The notes: a model not told the origin generated them from the sequence alone. Positions 8,971-18,561 are shown, counted from the stretch's first letter. The stretch is 64,000 bases of DNA from Pseudobdellovibrionaceae bacterium (GCA_013359135.1 JABWCN010000008.1:1-64000); one strand, 5' to 3'. Translations and numbers: made by a program.

Positions 8971-9803
8971 AAAAAAGTTTTAAAATCATTTTCATTGTTA
9001 CATTTATAATTGGATTATTTCTTTTTGGTGTATCAGTTTGGATTTATTCAATAATACCCGATCGAAAACAGTTAACCAGTTGTATGATAACTCGTATGTA
9101 TAAAGTCACTCTATGTCCTGGGACCTCTAGCTACATCCCATTGAATCAAATTTCTAAGTTTATGCAAAAAGCCGTGGTCTTAACTGAAGACTCTAGATTT
9201 TTTGAGCATAAAGGATTTGATTGGGAGTCCATTGAGAAATCTGCTAAAGAAAATTTAGCTAAAGGAAAAATTAAACGTGGTGGATCAACAATTACTCAAC
9301 AGTTAGCAAAAAATTTGTATTTGACCAAGGACAAATCTATGGTCAGGAAAATTGCCGAAGCCTTTATTACTATTCAAATTGAGAAATATTTAACAAAAAA
9401 AGAAATTTTAGAAAAATACCTTAATGTGATTGAGTTTGGTCAGAATATTTATGGAATCAAAGCAGCTGCAAGACATTACTTTGATAAAACTCCTGCACAA
9501 TTAGATGTTATCGAAAGCGCTTTTTTAGCTATGTTATTACCTAATCCAGTAAAATATTCTCGCTCTTTTAAGAGTAAACAGTTAACACCTTTTGCATATT
9601 CCAGGGTTAAAACTATTATTGAAAATTTGTACCAGTATAATCGAATTACTGAAGCAGATTATGTGAGTGCAGCACAAAGGTTAGAGTTTTTCTTGTCTAA
9701 AGATGAAAAGGAAAAATTAGAGGCTAAATCAGCAGAGCAAATGCAGGAAGAACTTCTTATGGATGAAGGCTCTCAAGGTGATGAAGACGAGGAAAACAAT
9801 TAA
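8967..9803 (+). CDS. mtgA: Monofunctional peptidoglycan glycosyltransferase (GT51)
   Basis: A membrane-anchored enzyme that polymerises lipid II into glycan strands without a transpeptidase domain. One N-terminal membrane helix (residues 5-30) precedes the GT51 domain. Catalytic Glu74 is in TEDSRFFEHKGFD, followed by KRGGSTITQQLAKNLYL and the second conserved Glu in EKYLNVIEFGQNIYG. About 278 residues is close to MtgA, with an added acidic C-terminal tail (DEGSQGDEDEENN). The ATG at 8967 overlaps the previous stop (ATGA) and removes eight residues that an upstream GTG would add. Third gene of the coupled operon starting at 7412, ended by a clear terminator. Confidence 0.9.
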   Translation: MKKSFKIIFIVTFIIGLFLFGVSVWIYSIIPDRKQLTSCMITRMYKVTLCPGTSSYIPLNQISKFMQKAVVLTEDSRFFEHKGFDWESIEKSAKENLAKGKIKRGGSTITQQLAKNLYLTKDKSMVRKIAEAFITIQIEKYLTKKEILEKYLNVIEFGQNIYGIKAAARHYFDKTPAQLDVIESAFLAMLLPNPVKYSRSFKSKQLTPFAYSRVKTIIENLYQYNRITEADYVSAAQRLEFFLSKDEKEKLEAKSAEQMQEELLMDEGSQGDEDEENN

Positions 9804-9914
9804 TTTTTTTAAGAGGTTGCAGACCTCAGTACCAAATATTTGTCTCTAGTGTAACTTTGATGTTTGACAACATATTGTAATTAAAGGGTATTTTTACTTT
9901 TTTGAGCTTACTAT

Positions 9915-9960
9915 ATATTATAGCTGTCTAAAAGATGACAGTTATAATATTGTTTTTTTT
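9915..9960 (+). terminator. Rho-independent terminator after mtgA
   Basis: ATATTATA-G-CTGTC (9915-9928) pairs with GACAG-T-TATAATAT (9937-9950), with a single mismatch, around an 8-base loop. It is followed by TGTTTTTTTT. It closes the PAP2-epimerase-mtgA operon. Confidence 0.75.
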
Positions 9961-10004
9961 ATAGTAGTATCTCCTGAATTCAACCAAAGTAAAAAGGAAA
10001 GTTT

Positions 10005-10460
10005 ATGATCAAAAAATTTTCAGTTTCAGCGAAAGTAGTTAAAAGTTTTTTAGTTTTATTAATGATTTCTATGAACACAATGGCACAAGCTAAAGTTGAA
10101 AAAGAAGTGCTTTATGGAGATGTGACATTTAAACAATTAAGCTCAGCTGATATTTATACTTCTGTGAAGAGAACTGATGTAGTTATTTATGGTTATAAGA
10201 TTGAAGACTTTCAAGAAATTATGAATATTTTTGCTGTAGCTTTGGCATTTAAGCAGGATAAATTGATGGACTTAACAGATTTAAAAACTCAACTTAAGGC
10301 ATTGAATGGTACTGATAAAAAATTTGAAGTCTCTTTTGGAAGTGCTGCATACTTAGATATTAATTCTAAGGTTGGTGCCGAAAAAATGAAAGATTTGCTA
10401 GAGGTTTTAAACCAAGCTCAAGCAGAAAACTTCAACATTCAAATTATTTATCTACAATAG
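10005..10460 (+). CDS. Small exported protein, unknown
   Basis: A 151-residue protein with a clear signal peptide (basic MIKKF, hydrophobic FLVLLMISM, cleavage probably after AQA near residue 28). The mature part is mixed alpha/beta, without cysteines or a recognised domain. It contains the segments VVIYGYKIEDFQEIMNIF and YLDINSKVGAEKMKDLLEVL. The ribosome site AAAAGGAAAG is good. It stands alone between a terminator and convergent genes. I do not recognise a family; a periplasmic location is the only supported inference. Confidence 0.75.
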   Translation: MIKKFSVSAKVVKSFLVLLMISMNTMAQAKVEKEVLYGDVTFKQLSSADIYTSVKRTDVVIYGYKIEDFQEIMNIFAVALAFKQDKLMDLTDLKTQLKALNGTDKKFEVSFGSAAYLDINSKVGAEKMKDLLEVLNQAQAENFNIQIIYLQ

Positions 10461-10475
10461 TTTGGTGTTTTAGAA

Positions 10476-11273
10476 TTATCTAATGAGTTTTTTAGTTATT
10501 TTGTATGAGCTTAAATTATAAAGAGCATAGCTCATAAACAATAAATAGCTGATGTGAAGGTAGAGCCTATAATCCATAAAATCATGTCGGAGGATGGCTC
10601 TACATAAGTCTATACTGTGCGAAAGTGGTAAAATATAGGCGATGATTTGTAAAAGAAGTGGTTGTTGTTCAATTGGAAAATACAATCCTGAAATAAGTGA
10701 CATAGGTATAATAAAACCACTTGTTGCATAAATAAAAGAATCGTAGTTTTTAGCCACTGATGTAATTAGCATGGCTAGGCAGCTAAACAGCCAACATGTA
10801 ATAAGTAAAACAATAAGTATAAGTATAAAATGCCAGTCTTGAATGAGCCCTAGAAAAAGTGCTATTAATGATAATCCGAGTACTCCAAAGTATCCTTTAC
10901 TAGTTGCCCAAAGCATTTCGCCAAAGACAATTTCTTGAGGCGTTATACGAGTTAAGAGTATGTGTTGATAAATTTTTTGAAAAGTGAGTTTGGTAAAGTT
11001 AGTGTAAGTACCTTCAAAGAAGGGAACCATCATAGCTGTAGAACACAGTAATCCAGGGAAAAAAAAATCTATATAGCTTTGCCCTTTGATGTTATTAATA
11101 TAGGAACCAACGCCAAATCCTATGGCACCCAAATACATTAGCGGCTCTAAAATAACCCAGAAAAGGCTGACAAAAAAAGTACGTCGAAATTGTAAAAAAT
11201 TTCTATACCAGATGTAGCGGTATCCATCGCCAATTTTTGCTAGAGTTAGAGTTGTTTTAAAAAAATTATTCAT
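10476..11273 (-). CDS. ABC-2 type permease, NodJ-like
   Basis: A six-helix inner-membrane permease of the ABC-2 family. Features shared with NodJ-type lipo-oligosaccharide exporters include FFPGLLCSTAMMVPFFEGTY, followed by FTKLTFQKIYQHILLTRITP. The C-terminal hydrophobic segment contains GLYFPIEQQP and LPLSHSIDLCRAILR, typical of this group. Its ATG overlaps the end of the upstream ATPase gene by eight bases, so the two are coupled and should form one transporter. The substrate is unknown: in rhizobia the homologues export Nod factors, but most bacterial homologues are uncharacterised lipid or glycan exporters. Confidence 0.85.
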   Translation of the reverse strand: MNNFFKTTLTLAKIGDGYRYIWYRNFLQFRRTFFVSLFWVILEPLMYLGAIGFGVGSYINNIKGQSYIDFFFPGLLCSTAMMVPFFEGTYTNFTKLTFQKIYQHILLTRITPQEIVFGEMLWATSKGYFGVLGLSLIALFLGLIQDWHFILILIVLLITCWLFSCLAMLITSVAKNYDSFIYATSGFIIPMSLISGLYFPIEQQPLLLQIIAYILPLSHSIDLCRAILRHDFMDYRLYLHISYLLFMSYALYNLSSYKITKKLIR

Positions 11274-12192
11274 CTCTTAAATTATAACCTGCAAGTTTTA
11301 AAAAGACATCATTTAAACTGGGTTTTCGTACAGTGACTTTTTCACTTTTAATAATATCAAATATTTTTTTTGAGTCTTGTCCTGATTTTAAAAAAACTAA
11401 AACCATATTATTATAGACCTGATATTCATAATTAAATTCTTTAAGGCGATTTAAATAGTAGTTCAAATCAACAGGATTAGAGAAAAATTCTATAATTTCA
11501 TCACCTATGTGTTGTTTAATTAAGATTCTTGGTTGATCAACACAAAGAATTTTTCCTCGATCCATGATGGCGACACGATCACATAATTCTTCAGCTTCTT
11601 CGATATAGTGTGTTGTTAAGAAAATAGTTCCATTCATTTCTTTCACTTGTTTCATGAAGTTCCATAGCCAAAGTCTAGACTGTGGGTCTAACCCCGTTGT
11701 TGGTTCATCTAAAAAAATAATTTCAGGGCTATTAATTAAGGCTCTAGCAATTGCTAGACGTCGTTGAGTTCCTCCACTAAGAGTTTCGATTTCACTATTA
11801 GCAAAGTCTTCAAGTTTCAATAGTTTCAGTAAAGAGCGAATAGTTTCAGCCGCAGTATAGTCGTCAATTTGTTGGTACTTGGCAAAAAGTCTAAGATTAT
11901 CAATTGCATTGAAATCACTATCAAGAAGATTATCTTGGGGTACAACCCCAATTTTGGATTTAATTTCTCGGAAGTTTTTCTTAGCATTAAGCCCCAAAAC
12001 AAAGAGCTCTCCTTCGGTAATTACAGAATGGCAATACATCATTTTCATTAATGAGGATTTACCAGCACCATTAGGTCCAAGTAAGCCAAAACACTCACCT
12101 TTAATTACTTTTAAATCCACTCCGTTAACAGCCACAAAATCATTATATTTTTTAATTATATGCTTGGTTTCTATGGCTGTATCTAAACTCAT
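11266..12192 (-). CDS. ABC transporter ATPase, NodI-like
   Basis: The ATP-hydrolysing partner of the adjacent NodJ-like permease. Walker A GPNGAGKSS (about residue 38), signature LSGGTQRRLAIARAL and Walker B IIFLDEPTTGLD are intact, and the switch histidine is in LTTHYIEEAE. A C-terminal extension of about 80 residues after the ATPase core is usual for NodI/DrrA-type proteins. ATP-bound dimers would drive export through the permease encoded next. The ATG at 12192 has AGGAT upstream. The gene begins just after the terminator of bipA. Confidence 0.88.
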   Translation of the reverse strand: MSLDTAIETKHIIKKYNDFVAVNGVDLKVIKGECFGLLGPNGAGKSSLMKMMYCHSVITEGELFVLGLNAKKNFREIKSKIGVVPQDNLLDSDFNAIDNLRLFAKYQQIDDYTAAETIRSLLKLLKLEDFANSEIETLSGGTQRRLAIARALINSPEIIFLDEPTTGLDPQSRLWLWNFMKQVKEMNGTIFLTTHYIEEAEELCDRVAIMDRGKILCVDQPRILIKQHIGDEIIEFFSNPVDLNYYLNRLKEFNYEYQVYNNMVLVFLKSGQDSKKIFDIIKSEKVTVRKPSLNDVFLKLAGYNLRDE

Positions 12193-12210
12193 GAGGATAT
12201 CCTTCAGTCA

Positions 12211-12248
12211 AAAAAAATAGATTTACAGATACTCTGTAAATCTATTTT
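12211..12248 (-). terminator. Rho-independent terminator of bipA
   Basis: A perfect 16-bp stem (12214-12229 with 12233-12248) around a 3-base TAC loop. Read on the minus strand it runs into eight consecutive T. It lies between the bipA stop (12286) and the start of the NodI-like gene (12192), so it separates two same-strand units. Confidence 0.85.
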
Positions 12249-12285
12249 AGGATGTACTGAAGATTTTAGAAAGTAAAATTAAAAG

Positions 12286-14097
12286 TTACTCTTTAGAAGA
12301 TCTAGCTCGTTTGTGTGGGTCAAGCTCGCGGCAACGGATACGGATATGCTTAGGAGTGACTTCAATTAATTCGTCATCATTAATCCACTCAATGGCCTTT
12401 TCTAATGTTAAAGGCTTTACAGGAACTAGACGAATAGCCTCATCAGAACCGCTGGCACGTACGTTAGTCAGTTTTTTCTCTCTTGTAATATTAACTTCAA
12501 GATTATTTTCTTTAGCATGCTCACCAACAATCATGCCCTCGTAAACTTCAGTTTGTGGAGTTACTAACATCACACCACGCTCTTGAAGATTCCAAATTGC
12601 ATAAGCTGTTGCAACACCACCACGATCAGAAATCATGGATCCATTCATACGAGCCCAGATATCACCTTTATAATCATCCCATCCATCAAATTGAGTGTTC
12701 AATAGACCAGTACCACGAGTATCAGTTAAGAACTCAGATCTGTAACCAATCAGACCTCTAGAAGGAATACGGAATTCCAAGCGAGTTCTTCCTGAACCTT
12801 TTTGAACCATGTTGGACATGACTCCTTTTCTGATACCCATTTTTTCTGTAACAACTCCAACATAAGAGTCTTCGACATCAATAACGGCGATTTCCATTGG
12901 TTCAAGTTTTCTTCCATTTTCATTCTTAAAAATAACTTGAGGTTTAGATACGCAAAGCTCAAAGTTCTCACGTCGCATTTGTTCAATCAAAACACCCAAT
13001 TGCAATTCTCCACGGCCAATTACCTTGAAGGCATCTGTATTTTCAGTTTTTTCAACCCTGATCGCCACATTATGTAGTAATTCTTTATCCAGTCTTTCAA
13101 GAATTTTTCTAGAAGTAACATTTTTCCCATCTCTACCAGCAAAAGGACCATTGTTTACAGAGAAAATCATGCCCACGGTAGGCTCTTCTACAGCAATTCT
13201 AGGAAGAGGTTTAGGATCGTTAGCAGAAGTAATTGTGTCACCAATAGTGAAGTCTTCCATACCGGCAACAATCGCGATATCTCCGGCTCCAATCTCTTGT
13301 ACAGGAATTTGATTATTCACGTGATATTGAAATAAAGCACTTACCTTAAGTTTTTTCTGAGCCTTCTCTTGAACAACTAGAACTTCATCATTTACCTTGA
13401 TAGAACCAGCTCTTACTCGGCCAATAGCAAGTCTTCCAACGTAATCATTGTATGAAATATTAGAGACCATCATTTGCAATGAGTTACCTTCGTTAATTTT
13501 AGGAGGTGGAACTAAATTTACGATAGCATCATACAAACAAATGAGATTACCAGTGTTTACTTTAGGGTCTAAAGTTGCCATACCCTCTCTAGCAATGGCA
13601 TAAACAGTGTGGAAGTCACATTGCTCTTCCGTCGCATCAAGATCGATAAAAAGATCAAAAATTTCATTATGAACTTCTTGAATACGAGCGTCAGAACGGT
13701 CAATTTTGTTAATACAAACAATAACTTTGATGTTTTGCTCTAATGCTTTTTTAAGAACGAAACGAGTTTGAGGTAAAGGGCCCTCTGAGGCATCACAAAG
13801 AAGAATAGCACCATCAACCATATTTAAAATACGCTCAACCTCACCACCAAAATCCGAGTGCCCGGGGGTGTCGACGATATTGATTTTGTAATCCTTATAC
13901 TGAAATGAAGCATTTTTTGCAGCAATAGTAATCCCACGTTCTTTTTCTAGATCCATAGAGTCCATAAGTCTTTCTGCGACTTGTTGGTTTTCCCTGAAGG
14001 TACCAGCTTGTTTGATTAAATGGTCAACAAGAGTGGTTTTCCCATGGTCGACGTGTGCAATAATAGCAATATTTCTGATGTGTTTGTTATCAATCAT
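12286..14097 (-). CDS. typA: Ribosome-associated GTPase TypA/BipA
   Basis: A translational GTPase related to EF-G that binds 70S ribosomes and aids assembly and stress adaptation. The G1 box AHVDHGKTT is at residues 14-22, with G3 [14 protein letters not shown] and G4 NKIDR following. Domain II, the EF-G-like domains and the BipA-specific C-terminus (LITPQ-like [19 protein letters not shown], then [12 protein letters not shown]) are all present. I place the start at ATG 14097 because AAGGA sits nine bases upstream and [18 protein letters not shown] matches the family N-terminus; an upstream frame extension to 14130 has no support. About 603 residues is the normal length. Confidence 0.96.
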   Translation of the reverse strand: MIDNKHIRNIAIIAHVDHGKTTLVDHLIKQAGTFRENQQVAERLMDSMDLEKERGITIAAKNASFQYKDYKINIVDTPGHSDFGGEVERILNMVDGAILLCDASEGPLPQTRFVLKKALEQNIKVIVCINKIDRSDARIQEVHNEIFDLFIDLDATEEQCDFHTVYAIAREGMATLDPKVNTGNLICLYDAIVNLVPPPKINEGNSLQMMVSNISYNDYVGRLAIGRVRAGSIKVNDEVLVVQEKAQKKLKVSALFQYHVNNQIPVQEIGAGDIAIVAGMEDFTIGDTITSANDPKPLPRIAVEEPTVGMIFSVNNGPFAGRDGKNVTSRKILERLDKELLHNVAIRVEKTENTDAFKVIGRGELQLGVLIEQMRRENFELCVSKPQVIFKNENGRKLEPMEIAVIDVEDSYVGVVTEKMGIRKGVMSNMVQKGSGRTRLEFRIPSRGLIGYRSEFLTDTRGTGLLNTQFDGWDDYKGDIWARMNGSMISDRGGVATAYAIWNLQERGVMLVTPQTEVYEGMIVGEHAKENNLEVNITREKKLTNVRASGSDEAIRLVPVKPLTLEKAIEWINDDELIEVTPKHIRIRCRELDPHKRARSSKE

Positions 14098-14195
14098 AAT
14101 TTTCCTTATTCTTCTTATAGAGATTGGCAAGCTGATACTGCTTTATTTTTAATGATTTGTCCAGCTGACTTTCAATGAAAGCAGAATGAAAGCTA

Positions 14196-16442
14196 TTATT
14201 TTGCTGAACTTGGGGGCTGAACTTCAGAAGATCTATTTTCTTTCAGTCCATAAAGGTAAGATTTTCTATAAAAATCATAAACAGCACAGGCTTTTTCCGG
14301 GTAAGTTTTGCCCATAAGTTCATTAAAGTTCATCTTAATGCCTGATTTTTCATAAATGCTATTATAAGTTTTACCATTACAGTACTGTCTGATGTCCATA
14401 GTTTCGACTTCAGGAATTGCCAAGGACTGCATGCATAGAAGAGCTAAAGACTCTTGAGCATCTGGATCGTCTTTAGATTCTTGAAAAAGTTTTTGCATCC
14501 TAGCTTTTAAAGGCTCACGAAACACCCCAGCAAAAGCACTTAGATTGGATTTAGTTAACTCTTTAGCTGACCGAGATTGTGTTTTAGCGGCCTCGAGTCC
14601 AATGTAGTATTTAATTAGTTCGCTAAGGCTGTCATTGGATGAAAGGCGCATCAGAATTCCTAAATTTTGATCTAGTTCACCTTGTTTAATACGTTCATCA
14701 ATATCTTGATTAATAATTTCACCTAAAGCTTTTGGTAAAGCACTAGTATCATTATTAGGTATGAGTGCTCTGCTTATATCAGAGATTTTTTGTATTGAAT
14801 CATACTTGCTTTTTGTGATACTCGCTCCTGGAGTTTTTTCATTATGATCAGTTTCTGTATCTATGATTTCAAGTACTTTTGAAATTTGTTTTTGAGTTTT
14901 ATCAATTAATGATTTTTGTAGTGGCTTTTTGTAAATACTTTTTTGATCTTGAATGAGATTGTTTAGATACGATAACGCTGATTTAAGAAACTCACGTGCT
15001 GACCTTCTGTTTTTAAACTTGGTATCTATACTCGATAGAACTAAGTCAGGATTGGATTCACTCACATCGGAGATATTTTCATTCACATTGCTTCTCGCCT
15101 CGCTCAAAATATCACTGACCCTTCGTACTCCATCAGCTTGCAAATCAGGTAAGTTAGGGTATTTCTTTGCTACATAAGATACGCAAGACGTAGATCCATT
15201 GTCGTCTTTATCTCGGGTGCGATCTTTGCCATTAGAATAAAGGTAAATATAGGGTCCACAAGTTGGATCAGCGCTAAAAAAAGTCATGAAAGGTCCAGAA
15301 TAACTTGTGCTATTACTTGCTTGATCATAGATGACTTTTGGTTGCATTTTAGCTGCAATATCATTGAGAGATTTTCTGACAAAATTTTCTTTCTGAGTGG
15401 AATTAGCAAAAAGTCTTATAGCTGTATTTAAGATTCCTTCGATATCAATTTGTGCCATCCGAAGATCGTTTTGTAATCCAAAAGCAGTTTTTTTATCTAG
15501 TGCTCTACCTAGAGTTCCTGCCGGTGTTCCTGAGTCTATTTTTGAAGCCCAATTCAAGTAAGAGTCGACATCTTGCCCAAGCGACCCAATTCCATCCATC
15601 CAAGTTGGAAAACTTTCATTTTTTTCAGAATTGTTTTTATGAAAAGCTAAAATGACATCTACGTCTCTGGCTTGGCAGTAAGTATATGCTAACCCTTCAA
15701 AAGAGCATCCAACAGCTTCGCCAATGCGACTATTTGTAATGATTTTAAGTTTGTCGCCTATATTTTTATCTTGATAGAAGGATACAAAATTATCGATTAA
15801 GTTTCCTGTTGCAAGCATTAAAGACCCAACCATTCCAGATGCAAGTGTAGCCCCTAAGCCCAAAATTTGGGCCCCTACTTGAGCTGCTAGATTGGGCTTT
15901 TTCGTTAAGCATTGATTGCTCTCTTTTAATTTTGAAAACAGAAGATTAGTGTATTGATGAAAATTATCTATAGTTTCAAGACGTCTTCGTGTGTATTCTT
16001 GATTTGATAATTTTTTTGATTTTAAAATTCCAACCTTTGTTGATATAAGTTCTGATTTTAGTGCCTGAATATAGTCATCATCTTTATTTGAGGAAATACT
16101 TGCATTTCTCAAGGCAAGTTCTAGTTCATTAGCACGCATTGACATAAACTCTAAGTCATCTTTTGCATAGGGTTCTTTAAGTAAATTAGGAATGTTCAAT
16201 TTTTCAACATCATTAAGTGCACCAATAATACCTTTACAAGTACTATCGTCACGAATATCTTCAATAATTTGCTTAAGTCCTGAGCCATCGTTAAAAGCGG
16301 TATTATTGATAGGACCTTTTCCTTTGCATCTACTGCCAAAAGCATAGAACAAATCATTTGTAGGATCATAAGCTTCTGCATTGACAGTAATAGGTAGATT
16401 TAGGCTAAAAAAAATCAAAAAAAAGCTTACAACTTGAATCAT
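14196..16442 (-). CDS. Large exported protein, unknown
   Basis: A 748-residue protein with a signal peptide (hydrophobic VVSFFLIFFSLNLPITVNA, cleavage near residue 22). The mature part is mostly predicted helical. It has scattered cysteines, often in pairs that could form disulphides (SRCKGKG, DSTCKG, VGCSFEGLAYTYC, PTCGPY, ALLCMQ, RQYCNG). A glycine/alanine hydrophobic segment near residues 190-220 may be a membrane or membrane-lytic helix. No catalytic motif was recognised. Its ATG overlaps the preceding stop by four bases (ATGA), so it is coupled to the 175-residue gene upstream. It is probably periplasmic or outer-membrane associated; function is unknown. Confidence 0.8.
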   Translation of the reverse strand: MIQVVSFFLIFFSLNLPITVNAEAYDPTNDLFYAFGSRCKGKGPINNTAFNDGSGLKQIIEDIRDDSTCKGIIGALNDVEKLNIPNLLKEPYAKDDLEFMSMRANELELALRNASISSNKDDDYIQALKSELISTKVGILKSKKLSNQEYTRRRLETIDNFHQYTNLLFSKLKESNQCLTKKPNLAAQVGAQILGLGATLASGMVGSLMLATGNLIDNFVSFYQDKNIGDKLKIITNSRIGEAVGCSFEGLAYTYCQARDVDVILAFHKNNSEKNESFPTWMDGIGSLGQDVDSYLNWASKIDSGTPAGTLGRALDKKTAFGLQNDLRMAQIDIEGILNTAIRLFANSTQKENFVRKSLNDIAAKMQPKVIYDQASNSTSYSGPFMTFFSADPTCGPYIYLYSNGKDRTRDKDDNGSTSCVSYVAKKYPNLPDLQADGVRRVSDILSEARSNVNENISDVSESNPDLVLSSIDTKFKNRRSAREFLKSALSYLNNLIQDQKSIYKKPLQKSLIDKTQKQISKVLEIIDTETDHNEKTPGASITKSKYDSIQKISDISRALIPNNDTSALPKALGEIINQDIDERIKQGELDQNLGILMRLSSNDSLSELIKYYIGLEAAKTQSRSAKELTKSNLSAFAGVFREPLKARMQKLFQESKDDPDAQESLALLCMQSLAIPEVETMDIRQYCNGKTYNSIYEKSGIKMNFNELMGKTYPEKACAVYDFYRKSYLYGLKENRSSEVQPPSSAK

Positions 16443-16966
16443 TTTTTTGTCCCAGCTGGTAATCTTGAGACCATATTAATCTTTAAACTATCAATAATTT
16501 GCTTAGCCTCTTCGAAGGATGAGAGTGAAGAAGCGCGAAACAATATCAGATCATTTTTGAGGTTCCAATAAATAGCTTCTGAAAAAAACTTTCCATTTTG
16601 GCCTACATTCCTTGAACAGGTATAGCTTCTTGGATTCAATGCTCGGCAGCCAAAATTTTCTTCTTTTTTATCTATTAGTTTGGTTCTAGATCGAACTTGA
16701 TTCCAGTATCTTTCTACGCTGTACTTGTTGGCAATAGTCTCTGGAGATTCTTTTAGTACTAAGAGCGTTAGTGGCATATCAGTCTTTGGTGAGGTGAACT
16801 GAAACCATTTTGATTTTAGAGAAACTAGATCTAAATTTTTTACACCAGATTTTTTGATTGTGAATGAAAATGTTGGACTTAATTGGATTCTTTTATATGT
16901 TTCTGCACGCAGCAAAAAATTTAAAAAGAAGATAAAAAAGATAATAAAAGTGAGTCTCACATTCAT
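16439..16966 (-). CDS. Exported protein of 175 residues, unknown
   Basis: The N-terminus is strongly hydrophobic (LTFIIFFIFFLNFLLRAE), giving a signal peptide or anchor. The mature part has a beta-rich look (PTFSFTIKKSG, WFQFTSPKTDMPLTLLVLKES). It carries two cysteines in ENFGCRALNPRSYTCSRNVG that are placed to form a disulphide. No family recognised. It overlaps the large exported gene downstream by four bases. The pair lies 76 bases below dus and may be transcribed with it. The two products may act together in the periplasm, but that is inferred only from coupling. Confidence 0.78.
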   Translation of the reverse strand: MNVRLTFIIFFIFFLNFLLRAETYKRIQLSPTFSFTIKKSGVKNLDLVSLKSKWFQFTSPKTDMPLTLLVLKESPETIANKYSVERYWNQVRSRTKLIDKKEENFGCRALNPRSYTCSRNVGQNGKFFSEAIYWNLKNDLILFRASSLSSFEEAKQIIDSLKINMVSRLPAGTKK

Positions 16967-17042
16967 ATCTATTCTGTCGGTATTTACTTCGTTAAATTAA
17001 ATTTAACCCCTATTTTTAGACTAAAGAATAAATTTAGTCTAG

Positions 17043-18074
17043 TTAACCATGGCCACCCATTAAAAATTTCTCTTGGCTGGTATCTTCCTGAAGTGTCTTT
17101 TCAAGGAGGTTAAAATAATTGATAGAAGCTTCAAGAATGTGTTCTGGACCTTCGAGTTGGAAAATATCTTTTCTGAATTTAGCTGAACCAGGAAAGCCAG
17201 CAGAGAACCAAGCCGCAAATTTTTTAAGTTGAATCTCTCTGATTTGTTCCGAACTATGTCGAGAATAAAGACTATTAAGTTCTGTTAGTACCCATGTATA
17301 ATTTTTCTGTAAAGGAAAAGACTCAAGTGTGGAGTTCCCTTGCCACAGTTGTAATGCTTCTGAAAAAATGAATGGATTTTTTAGCGCTCCACGGCCTATT
17401 AAAACGCCATCACAACCGGATTGTTTTAACCTCTGGACAGCTTGCTCAGGAGTGTGAATATCGCCATTCCCAAGAACAGGAATTTTGACATGGCTTTTTA
17501 CCTCGGCAATGTAATTCCAGTCGGCAAGTCCTTCATAGTTCTGAGAGCGGGTGCGTCCGTGAATAGCTACCCAAGTAATTCCTTCGTTAAAAGCGATATT
17601 GCATACCTCAACAGAGTTTCTAGTGTTTTGATCCCAACCCGTGCGAATTTTTATTGTCACAGGAAGATTTACAGCTTTGACTACTGCACGAAGTACCTTT
17701 GCGAACATTTCTAGATCTTTAAGCATGGCAGAGCCAGCTCCTTTTTTGGTTACCTTAGGCACAGGACAACCAAAGTTAAGATCAATAAAATCAACGTTTT
17801 TTGATTCTACAAACTGAGCTGCTTTGGCAATCACTTCAGGATCATCACCAAATAATTGAATAGCAATAGGTCTTTGAATTTCGTCAAAGCCCATCATGTC
17901 TAAAGTTTTTTGATTTTCATACTCAATGCCATTAGCACTGATGAGTTCGGAGACAACGACACTACTATCAAGCTGTCTCATCAGAGTTCTGAAGGAGTGA
18001 TCAGTGATACCTGCCATTGGAGCAAGCACAAAGGGATTTTTTTTGAGATGTTCTAGTAATAACTTTGTATTCAT
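17043..18074 (-). CDS. dus: tRNA-dihydrouridine synthase
   Basis: A flavin enzyme that reduces uridine to dihydrouridine in the tRNA D-loop. A TIM-barrel N-terminus with FVLAPMAGITDHSFR is followed by the catalytic cysteine in DLNFGCPVPKVTKKGAGSAM. FMN-binding segments follow (GNGDIHTPEQA and CDGVLIGRGALKNPFIF), then a helical RNA-binding C-terminus. About 343 residues fits the DusB/NifR3 group, but the exact target uridine cannot be assigned. No ribosome site is evident. A small hairpin (GGGTAT/ATACCC, 18084-18101) ends ten bases before the ATG and might limit initiation. Confidence 0.92.
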   Translation of the reverse strand: MNTKLLLEHLKKNPFVLAPMAGITDHSFRTLMRQLDSSVVVSELISANGIEYENQKTLDMMGFDEIQRPIAIQLFGDDPEVIAKAAQFVESKNVDFIDLNFGCPVPKVTKKGAGSAMLKDLEMFAKVLRAVVKAVNLPVTIKIRTGWDQNTRNSVEVCNIAFNEGITWVAIHGRTRSQNYEGLADWNYIAEVKSHVKIPVLGNGDIHTPEQAVQRLKQSGCDGVLIGRGALKNPFIFSEALQLWQGNSTLESFPLQKNYTWVLTELNSLYSRHSSEQIREIQLKKFAAWFSAGFPGSAKFRKDIFQLEGPEHILEASINYFNLLEKTLQEDTSQEKFLMGGHG

Positions 18075-18102
18075 TTATTTAAAGGGTATAGACAAATACC
18101 CC

Positions 18103-18561
18103 TTATTTGTACAGAACACACTCAAAGTTTTTTACATCTGTCATGTCAAAGCCAGTCAATCGAACTCTTTCACCAGAGGCAGATGTGGCTAATTTTAAAG
18201 AAGTAAAAGGCTTAATTTCGCCAACTTTAGAAATTTTGTTCATTACATGGAAAGGCTCATAAATTACCTGAGTAAAAATAGGGATGTTTTTGTTATTTAC
18301 CACTAGGTTGGAGTAAGAAGGTTCTAGAGCAAAAACAATTACTTTTACAGGTAAATTTGATGTTTGTGAGTAAAACATAAATTTTAGAACATTTTTTCCG
18401 AACTGGTTAACGTAGCTAATGAAAGCAGATTTCGCATCAGGGACATTGCATTCGTTAGTACTAACTCGGTAATTCCCTGGTAAAGAAGTGACTTTAACTG
18501 CAGCAGAAGCAGAAGTAATAATAAATAAGCTTGCAACAAATGAAAAAAGTAAAGATTTCAT
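18103..18561 (-). CDS. Small exported protein, unknown
   Basis: A 152-residue protein with a signal peptide (MKSLLFSFVASLFIITSASA, cleavage near residue 20). The start at 18561 is preferred because AAGGAT lies upstream at the right distance; a longer frame to 18600 adds residues that would bury the signal peptide. The mature domain is beta-rich, with two cysteines (STNECNV near the start and NFECVLYK at the end) that may pair. The order suggests a compact periplasmic domain. It lies just upstream of dus on the same strand. No family recognised. Confidence 0.75.
   Translation of the reverse strand: MKSLLFSFVASLFIITSASAAVKVTSLPGNYRVSTNECNVPDAKSAFISYVNQFGKNVLKFMFYSQTSNLPVKVIVFALEPSYSNLVVNNKNIPIFTQVIYEPFHVMNKISKVGEIKPFTSLKLATSASGERVRLTGFDMTDVKNFECVLYK

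Noticed and set aside
9864-9894. TTGACA box upstream of the small exported gene at 10005
   Set aside because: The -35 hexamer is perfect but there is no -10 box at 16-18 bases, and a strong terminator lies between it and the gene.
11869-12220. Two plus-strand open frames over the NodI-like gene
   Set aside because: They lie antisense to a clear ABC ATPase with intact motifs and have no ribosome site or family resemblance.
12311-13312. Several plus-strand frames over bipA
   Set aside because: They are antisense shadows of a strongly conserved GTPase gene.
16991-17007. Palindrome GTTAAATT-A-AATTTAAC below dus
   Set aside because: It is AT-only apart from the ends and has no T run, so neither an operator nor a terminator can be claimed. 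The nearby TAGACTAAA/TTTAGTCTA hairpin (17017-17041) also lacks a T run.
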